From: Oxytricha trifallax
Lineage: Eukaryota; Ciliophora; Spirotrichea; Sporadotrichida; Oxytrichidae
NCBI GenBank assembly: GCA_000711775.1
Contig: ARYC01000179.1
Coordinates: 153,838 to 217,837, forward strand
DNA length: 64,000 nucleotides
Direction of reading: 5' to 3'
A program made the position numbers and the translations under genes. Each line of letters begins with the position of its first letter. Position 1 is the first letter of the stretch. Below the pieces are notes generated by a model. The model did no database searches. It was not told the origin of the DNA and was given only the letters and a program-made list of their open reading frames with translations. Below, one piece after another: positions 57,294 to 64,000 of this stretch.

Positions 57294-58928
57294 TATACTT
57301 TGTAATGTAGTTGTTTTAATTATATTATTGTTGGACCACAATTTATGACAAATCAAATTTAATCATTATTTATTCTAAAAAATTCTAACAATATTAATAA
57401 TTATATACTATTTTATGATGAAAAAATTTCTTATATTCTTTTGATTAAACAATTAATATTTCATAATTTTAAAAAATAGATTAGTGGCAAGTATTTTTAA
57501 TTTTTATAAAAGTTTGAAGTAAAAATTTATCACAGTGTTAATTTAAAGTATAATTCATTAAGATGTAATAATTTAAAATTTAAAAAGCAATTAGTTTTAT
57601 ATAAAGTTATCATTAATAAGTTGAAATTTTAGATACATAAAAAAACTGTCTTTTTTGCTATATTAACAATTATTATTTTAAAAATAATATTAATTTTATT
57701 ATATGTTTTAATCTTTTATTTTGTGAATCTTTATTAATCAAACGATAGTAAAATTTAAATAAATTGTCTAAATCAATCTAAATTTAAATAAGCCCGACGC
57801 ATAACTTGCCCATAATAAAGTATCATTATACTTGCACATAATTAAGTATCATAATATTATTTTTATTTATGAATCTATATTATTAAAAATCTTCTATTTA
57901 TATTTCAAAATTCATCGCTTGACACATCATAAAATTATAATAATTTAATTATGATTTTTAAATTTATCCAAACTATTATATTTTAGATTGTAAATGGAAG
58001 TAGATTTATTCTATTGTATATATTTGTAGATATGGCATGGAAATTACTCTGTTGTTTTTTATAAAAAATTAAAAATATTAAATTACAGTTATTTATTGAA
58101 ATATAACTTCCTGTTCATTTATTTTTATCTATATTGTTTCGTTTTACAGGACTTATAAGAAAACATTTTTAATTTCTTTGTATTAATTAGTCTTTTTTTA
58201 TTTAAGTTAATTTCACTTATAATTCAAAGGCAAACTTAATTTTATAATAATTAACTTACTTAAATATTAAATGCTAGTTTAATTTAATTCATCATACATT
58301 AAACCTCTCTCCATAAATAAATTTTTCTTAAAATCAAATAATATTAAATAAGATGAACTTTATTGGTAGCAAACTAAAAAATAAAATATCTTTCCTAATT
58401 TTTTGTAAACTATTACACAATTTATAAATAAGAATTAAGAATTAAATTAGTAATTACTTTAATTTTTCTGTAGTCTCCAATTTTCTTTTTATTTTGAGTA
58501 TAAAATTATTTAAGTCATTATGCAAATTAAAATATTTTCTTTAGGTGCTTTTAAAAAATATAGCGAAAATGTCTTCATCTCATATTAAAAATAATTTATA
58601 ATAAATACTATATTTAAATTCAAATATCATTTGATCATTGTGTTTCTCATCAATCTTAAAACCTAAAATAAGGTTGTAGCTCGAACATTTTTATAAAAAA
58701 CCTTTTTATTATCTATAAATTTATGTATGGTTAAGAGTATATATAAATAAAAAATTTTAAATTATGCTTGAGTTTATATACTTATAAATGAATTGATTTT
58801 ATTATTTAAATTTCCCTATTACTAAATTTTTAACATAAAAGGATATTTAAATTTTAATTTATTATGATGTATTTGATTTAATGTAATTTTCTAGGATATT
58901 TTATATGCTTAGTATATCCTTTCTAAGC
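57294..58928. other. Long AT-rich spacer between genes E and F
   Basis: About 1.6 kb of very AT-rich DNA. No coding frame, transposon end or RNA gene was recognised. Confidence 0.45.
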
Positions 58929-61100
58929 TCATTCGTTTTAAAGGAAACTCTTGGCATCTTTTGTCAAGTCATTGATTGCCTTCTTCATTCTTTGGAATGG
59001 GCATCCTGATGGAGCGTCTTCCTAAGGTTCATTTGATTGGAAAGAACTGGCATCAATATCCTTCTCATGAACAGCTTCTGAATCTGGCAACAAGAATTAT
59101 ATTAAAAAGTTTTAACATTATTAATTTGGTTGTAAAATCAAAAAGAAAGTGAATTATATATATGATGAATTTCTTCCAGTCTGGCTTAACTTAGACGTCA
59201 TACTTAGTGTCCTAATGTTTGAACCATAGGAAAGCATCACCATAGAAACTTGTAGATGCATTTTCAAGCAACTCAAGTGTTCCAAGTAAAACCTTATCAG
59301 CTTTTGGTTCAGCGACAGTTAAAACTAGAATTTTATATGAAAATATAACTCTATTCCTACAAATTTTGAATGATATTCATATATTTAAATTCAAAGCTTC
59401 TTAGTTCTATTCATGATTTAATTTTAAATTTAATGTCACTTTAGAAAATTATAGTTTTAATGGTTATATCTAAAAAATGATATTCTTTACATTTTAAATT
59501 TAATGAGAACATAAGGCTAATTAAAATAAAAATTTATCTATTAAAAAATTATTTTAAATTTTCTATTTTAAATAAACTTAATAGTTAATTTATGTTACAT
59601 TCTTAAGATGTTCAAATAAGTTTATAGATGAATCTAATAAAATATTTGCTAAAAAAAATACAGTTAACTCAGCTTTTATAAATTTATATGTTAGTCAAAT
59701 CAAATATCTCAATGATAAAAAAATTTCAATAAAGTTTGTAATAACTTTTGTTGATTTAAAATATCAAAGCTTAATATTGATATATCAGGCCAAATGTGGC
59801 AAGATTAGATAATTAAACAGCTTTCATTAAATATATTAAAAAATTAAAGTGGTTTTGAGTGTAAACATTAAAAAGAACTGTACCTTTTGTAAGTGTTGAA
59901 AGCTATTCAGTGAATGGAGCTGTATAGTCATTTGGGAAGAGACTCTTCACAGCGTCTGATGGTGAAAAAACTAATTCAAATGGGAAAACTGGGGTTTGAA
60001 CATAAGCTCCAGTTTTATCATATTAAGCAAAATCCATAAGTCCAACTCTATATTGCTGAAGCATATTCTTGGAATTAACTTCTTAAATTAAAGTATATAT
60101 GTTATGAGGGTAGTCAGTAGCTGATTTGAATTTGGAAAGAACTGGCTCGCCTGGCATGCCAATTAAATTTGAGAAGTCAAATTCAAAGAAGTTCCAGTTA
60201 TCTTATCCACCTGGTGCAGCAACTAAGTTAGATGAAGGAACACCGTCTCTCAAAAATTTAAGTCCAAATCCTGGTCCAAAGTTTCCTTTTGCTGGTTTAG
60301 TTGGATCAGCTGCTCCACCTAGTGAGAATCTAATAAAGCCAAAATCAGCTCCGGAAGATAGGAGTCCAGTATAAGTTGTCTTCAAATCTTTTGCGGGCAC
60401 AAATTTGACAGCACCAACAACACCCTCTGTGTGAATGAATTTTTCTCTCTTACCCCAGAAGTCATCGTAGGGAACTGTGTCACTCTACCAATTCAATGTT
60501 GGGTGAACATCTTCTTAGAGCATTTGGGCAAAAGCGTTCTGGAACCATTGCTTTTAAAATAAAACAAAAATAGGACTGATTATCATTTAGCAATTTCTAA
60601 ATAATTTTTTTTTTTATAAATTATTACATTGCTTAGTGTTGGTATCTTAAGTGTTAGTTAAAAAGATATTTATGAAAATAAATAATATTGAGGCTATAAA
60701 AGAAATAATTTTTTTTGCTTTCACTTTTACTATTAAATTTTGATTGAGAAAATATATAATATAAAGAATTAAAAAGTCTTTTGAATAGAATAAATTCATA
60801 ATTATATTAAAACATTTTATCTTGATATGAAAAATTTAGGTAAATATGATAAATAAATGTCCTATTAAAAATCTATTTAAAGGAAAATAAAAATTCATAA
60901 AATTAATCAGGTTGTATTAATAATTTGATTTTAAAGTAAACAAAAATATCTTAAGTGACTTGACTCCATATTGTAGCGTACTTATCCTTGGCAAGTTGAC
61001 CTTGATAAGCATCTCCTCTCAATTCCCAAGGTTGCATAGCTGATACGTTGTTTATAATAGCGAATGCGCAAATTACCAGATTCAATTACGATATCTTCAT
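58929..61100 (-). CDS. Secreted catalase-like family protein, gene F
   Basis: The ATG at 61100 opens MKISQLNLVICAFAIINNVS, a signal peptide, then AMQPWELRGDAYQGQLAKDK. Core: PYDDFWGKREKFIHTEGVVG, AVKFVPAKDLKTTYTGLLSS, GADFGFIRFSLGGAADPTKP, FGPGFGLKFLRDGVPSSNLV, NWNFFEFDFSNLIGMPGEPV, FPFELVFSPSDAVKSLFPND, YTAPFTEQLSTLTKGTVLFN, LLGTLELLENASTSFYGDAF and LWFKHQDTKYDVQVKPDWKK. The tail ends GCPFQRMKKAINDLTKDAKS before TGA 58931-58929. A 531-bp IES (pointer ACT, AGT at 59327-59329 and 59858-59860) splits VYT/VAEP at the same codon as in gene E. Another insert lies at about 59090-59165, and two at about 60560-60950 and 60045-60100. It is the best preserved member of the C-F subgroup. Confidence 0.78.
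59327..59857. other. IES in gene F, pointer ACT
   Basis: Same position and pointer as the IES in gene E, but 531 bp instead of 219 bp and without obvious sequence similarity apart from AT richness. Excision restores VYTVAEP in frame. Confidence 0.7.
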
Positions 61101-61535
61101 TTTACTTTATAATATAGTTTTTATTATAATAACGCTGAATCTGTTATATTTATTAACTTTGATATTAAGATAGATAAAATATAATATTCAATTACTACTC
61201 TTTGATTTTTTGTTTTTTAAGTTCTATATTTGTATCAATAGTCAAATTAGAAAATATTTTAATTATTCATTATTAATATTTTCTTACAAGTACAAGTATA
61301 AACAAAATATCTATCAATTTTTATTAAAGTTAAAAACTCCAAGACCCCTTAATAGATTAAAATTGATTTTGATTTAATGATTACAGAGAATATAGAAATT
61401 TGCCCATATTATGTATGAGAATAGGTTATTATCAATTTTTGAATTTATGCTGAGAAACATTAATATTTACTGCTTAATCTTTAAAACACACATATTAAGA
61501 GTATAATTATAAAGCATTTCAAAAAGTGCTTTATT
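61101..61535. other. AT-rich spacer with a possible TBE-end relic
   Basis: Upstream of gene F. At about 61332-61355 the sequence AACTCCAAGACCCCTTAATAG resembles the TBE terminus AACCCCAAAACCCCTTAATGA with four or so changes. No matching second end was seen, so this is weak. Confidence 0.25.
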
Positions 61536-61960
61536 ATGCTGAATCTGAAAAACTATGACGCTATAGTGGCTCAAGTTTTAGGTATAATGCCTGTAAACAT
61601 TTCTTTATTAGCTGATTCTAAATATGATTGTTTATTTTTTTAGATATAATTTTTTATTCTGTTTTTTTTTCCATTTAATAAGAAGTTAATCCATCAAACA
61701 AACCTAGAGAAAGATTACAAAAGCTTTATCAAACTTCTAAGATATAGTTTTTTAGTTATTAATGTCTTTTTAATTAGTTTCCATGAATCTTATTAATTAA
61801 TTAGAAATGGTACTTCATTTTATTAATTTTAGATATCCATTTAAATAGAACAAAATTGAATAAGTACTTACAAGCATTAAATGAACGTTCCAATCTAGTG
61901 CTACATTTTCTGAGGCAATTTGTTGTTTATTCCAAATGTTTGAATTTGTAAATTACAGCA
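61536..61960 (+). CDS. Possible small gene (weak)
   Basis: ATG 61536 opens MLNLKNYDAIVAQVLGIM. Further protein-like pieces follow at about 61685-61740 (VNPSNKPRERLQKLYQTSKI) and 61830-61950 (LDIHLNRTKLNKYLQALNER, then SNLVLHFLRQFVVYSKCL). Gaps between them are AT-rich. No family was recognised, and stop and borders are uncertain. Confidence 0.3.
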
Positions 61961-62109
61961 ATAAATATAAATAAAGTGTGGTTTTCTTTTATTGCCGAAC
62001 TTTTTCGGTTTAAATTGCATGCACTCTTATTAAAAGAGCATTTTTATGAAAAATACCAGGTAGAATTAAGCAATTAGAAATAATAATAGATTAGAATTAA
62101 ATCATAATA

Positions 62110-62385
62110 ATGGCAGACATCAGGCGCCTAGTTACTCATCACAATTTGTATGTTACAAAAAGAATCTCTTTCTTGTTTATATTTTAGCAATACTAGTCAT
62201 CAAGAGACACAGAAGTATTAGATTGAGACTTCAGAAGGCACCTTTTACGATTGAGGAGGACTTGAATATTTTGGAGAGATAGTTCAAGATATGAAGGATA
62301 CTGGTCGACAAGCTAGCTTTGCAAAGATATGGATTTTGTTGAATACTATCATTATACTAGTGTATTTAATCCATTTTCATTTTAA
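62110..62385 (+). CDS. Small gene with a 40-nt intron and an in-frame TGA
   Basis: ATG 62110 opens MADIRRLVTHHN. A 40-nt GTATGT...TTTTAG intron (62148-62187) joins to FNTSHQETQKYQIETSEGTF. The next codons are TAC GAT TGA, and the frame then goes on without break into GGLEYFGEIVQDMKDTGRQA, SFAKIW and a hydrophobic segment ILLNTIIILVYL that could be a membrane helix. The TGA at 62252-62254 therefore either ends a very short protein or lies within a longer one. A further piece near 62624-62757 (SFKFRSYQDIYQGQENQILP) may belong to it or to a next gene, and is cut by a TBE. Confidence 0.4.
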
Positions 62386-62844
62386 AATAATCGTTTCCAT
62401 TTATTTTTCATAATTAATTATAGCAATATCTAGAAATTTATAATCTTAAATTGAAATTTATTAATTATAGCGGCAACTATATCTATATTTAGAAACGTAG
62501 CCTTTCTGAAAATAATAAATCATCACTCAACTTTGTTTAAAATTAAACGCAAAAAAGTTATTGATTAAAATGGTAAGGTATTAATGAAAGTTTATTGATT
62601 TTGATTTTTAATTTTCTTTAGGATAGCTAAATTATTCATGCTTAGAGCACCTGAAAGTCTAATTCAAAACCTAAAGAAAGTCTGAATTCTTTTAAGTTTA
62701 GAAGTTACTAAGATATTTATTAAGGACAAGAAAATTAAATTCTTCCGGTTTATGTAAGCAATCAAAACCCCAAAACCCCTTAATGAGGTTTATAAGTGCT
62801 TTGATTTGTAAGGAAATTTGTTAGGGGTTGGGGTTATTAATTAA

Positions 62845-63872
62845 ATGCGAGACAAAAATAGCAAGCTTTTGGGGTCTATTTATGATGAAGAGTATATAGA
62901 TTTAGTGTTTAAACTGCGATATGGAGTTGATATATACAGTGAATAAATCAAACCAGTACTAAACTATAAGTCTATTGCGCTACTCATAAAGCGAAGTCCG
63001 TCAACTGTTCGTTCCCACTGTCTTATAGCACTATAATTAAAGAAATAGTAGCTAAATTCTTAGCCTAAGAGGTAGTCAAAGTTTCTATAGAAGCATATTG
63101 ACTATCTTATTAATGATAAAACTTTGAAGTATTGGGCTCACTTCTCTTTAGACCAACGAGCTACTATGTTTCATCGCCAGTTCCCTGAGTTGAAGATCTC
63201 TGCTTAGTCTATAGCCAACATCTATAAACGAAATGGTATTTCTTACAAAGGTGTTAATCGTATCAAGAGAGTGATTGATTTCACTCTGCCATTTTACAAC
63301 AATAACCTAAATTATATTTATAATTAAATGCAGAGAGCTATTACTAATAATATTAAGTTTATACATGCTGACGAGGCTGTGTTTACCTTCAACACTTTTA
63401 TCTAGAAATCTTGGTATAAGAGGCATAGTAATATAGAAGTATATGACTAGAAAGTCAAGGTATAAACAATGGCAATTCTAGGAGGTATTAGCGAGGATGC
63501 TGGTTTAGAAACTTATGTTATTCATCCTCGCTCTATTAAGACAGAGCAGTATAATAAGGTCTTAGAGCAGCTAAGAGAGAAGCACCCTGAATAAGAGATT
63601 ATACTATTCGATGATAATCTTTCTGTTCATAAGACTAAAGAAACAAGGAAGAGTTATGAGCAACTTAGAATAACGCCAGTGTTCACGTACCTTACAGTCC
63701 ATAGTTTAATGGAATGAGTTCTACTGGGGTATATTAAAAGGCCATTACAAGAAACTGCTGCTATACCACTTGATGCATGACCTACCTATCGATACAGTAG
63801 ACTTTATTAAAAGCTCAGCGAAGAGAGAAGATAATTTATTGGCTTAAAAGTGTGCTAAAGAAGGGAGAGTGA
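62845..63872 (+). pseudogene. TBE transposase, best-preserved copy but with late frameshifts
   Basis: ATG 62845 opens MRDKNSKLLGSIYDEEYIDL. Helix-turn-helix-like blocks follow (SIALLIKRSPSTVRSHCLIA; FPELKISAQSIANIYKRNGI). The catalytic Asp blocks are FIHADEAVFTF and EIILFDDNLSVHK. The region with the catalytic Glu (expected FNGIEFNWG) carries two one-base deletions near 63685 and 63713, which give an early TGA. The last part continues in another frame to TGA 63870-63872. The spacing from the second Asp to the Glu, taken from the neighbouring copies, is 34 residues, so DD34E. It would excise TBEs and perhaps other germline DNA during development. Confidence 0.75.
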
Positions 63873-63924
63873 ATGTATATAAATAAGTTGTGTAGTTAAG
63901 TTAATGAATATATAAGTCACATTT

Positions 63925-64000
63925 AAAAATCTTAAGAGGGAGCTGGCTTCTCTTTCTTTTCTTCTACTTCTTGCTTCCCTCCTCCTAAGTTTCTTCTCGT
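63925..64000 (-). CDS. TBE 22-kDa gene, C-terminal end only
   Basis: The minus strand reads RRNLGGGKQEVEEKKEKPAP, matching the Lys/Arg-rich tail of the 22-kDa genes at 37500 and 52090. The rest lies beyond the window. Confidence 0.6.

Larger units (their letters stand above)
62763..64000. mobile_element. TBE transposon, reversed orientation, runs out of the window
   Basis: It starts CAAAACCCCAAAACCCC at 62763 after AAT (62760-62762), the expected target triplet. The terminal repeat CTTAATGAGGTTTATAAGTG follows. Gene order from this end is transposase (plus) then 22-kDa gene (minus), so the element lies opposite to the other three. Only the first 1.24 kb is in the window. Confidence 0.9.

Noticed and set aside
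1..64000. CRISPR arrays, rRNA and tRNA genes
   Set aside because: No spaced direct repeats, no rRNA-like conserved blocks and no cloverleaf with TTCGA-type arms were seen. The eukaryotic germline context also makes CRISPR implausible.

Overview
The window reads as micronuclear (germline) DNA of a stichotrich/hypotrich ciliate of the Oxytricha-Stylonychia type. Four observations support this. (1) Conserved reading frames run straight through TAA and TAG, which must mean Gln, and they end at TGA. (2) Genes are broken into pieces by AT-rich inserts flanked by short direct repeats (pointers), the MDS/IES structure that is removed when the somatic nucleus develops. (3) One gene has a piece in the wrong order and orientation. 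(4) Transposons begin with CAAAACCCCAAAACCCC, two copies of the C4A4 telomere repeat, and carry a zinc-finger/kinase gene, a 22-kDa gene and a DD34E transposase. These are TBE elements, known from Oxytricha germline genomes. Species cannot be fixed from the window alone.

Layout. 0.5-1.3 kb: a YHYH-domain protein (+). 2.7-4.4 kb: a Gln/Asn-rich protein with a SARAH-like helix (+). 4.6-10.9 kb: a large coiled-coil protein (-). 11.3-13.8 kb: a second coiled-coil protein (+), divergent from the first. 14.0-19.5 kb: a very long Gln/Asn-rich protein (+). 19.6-22.7 kb: the meiotic MutS homologue MSH5 (+), whose Walker A loop is split by a 431-bp IES that itself holds a piece of a protein kinase gene. 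22.8-23.1 kb: a small SH3 protein (-). 23.2-26.2 kb: two Gln-rich proteins (+). 26.2-28.05 kb: proteasome subunit RPN7/PSMD6, scrambled, with one 156-bp segment inverted downstream. 28.4-30.5 kb: a low-complexity protein (+).

From 30.7 to 61.1 kb there is a tandem array of six paralogous genes (called A-F here), all on the minus strand. They encode secreted proteins of about 330-360 residues with a catalase-like look. TBE elements sit inside the coding sequence of B and D. In both cases, removing the element plus one copy of its ANT target duplication restores the reading frame. The element in B is itself a nest: it holds a second TBE and two palindromic foldback elements, and the inner TBE holds a third foldback. 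Two small uncertain genes follow the array, and another TBE starts at 62.76 kb and leaves the window.

Most gene coordinates are outer limits that include IESs and introns. Exact MDS ends are given only where a pointer repeat could be read.
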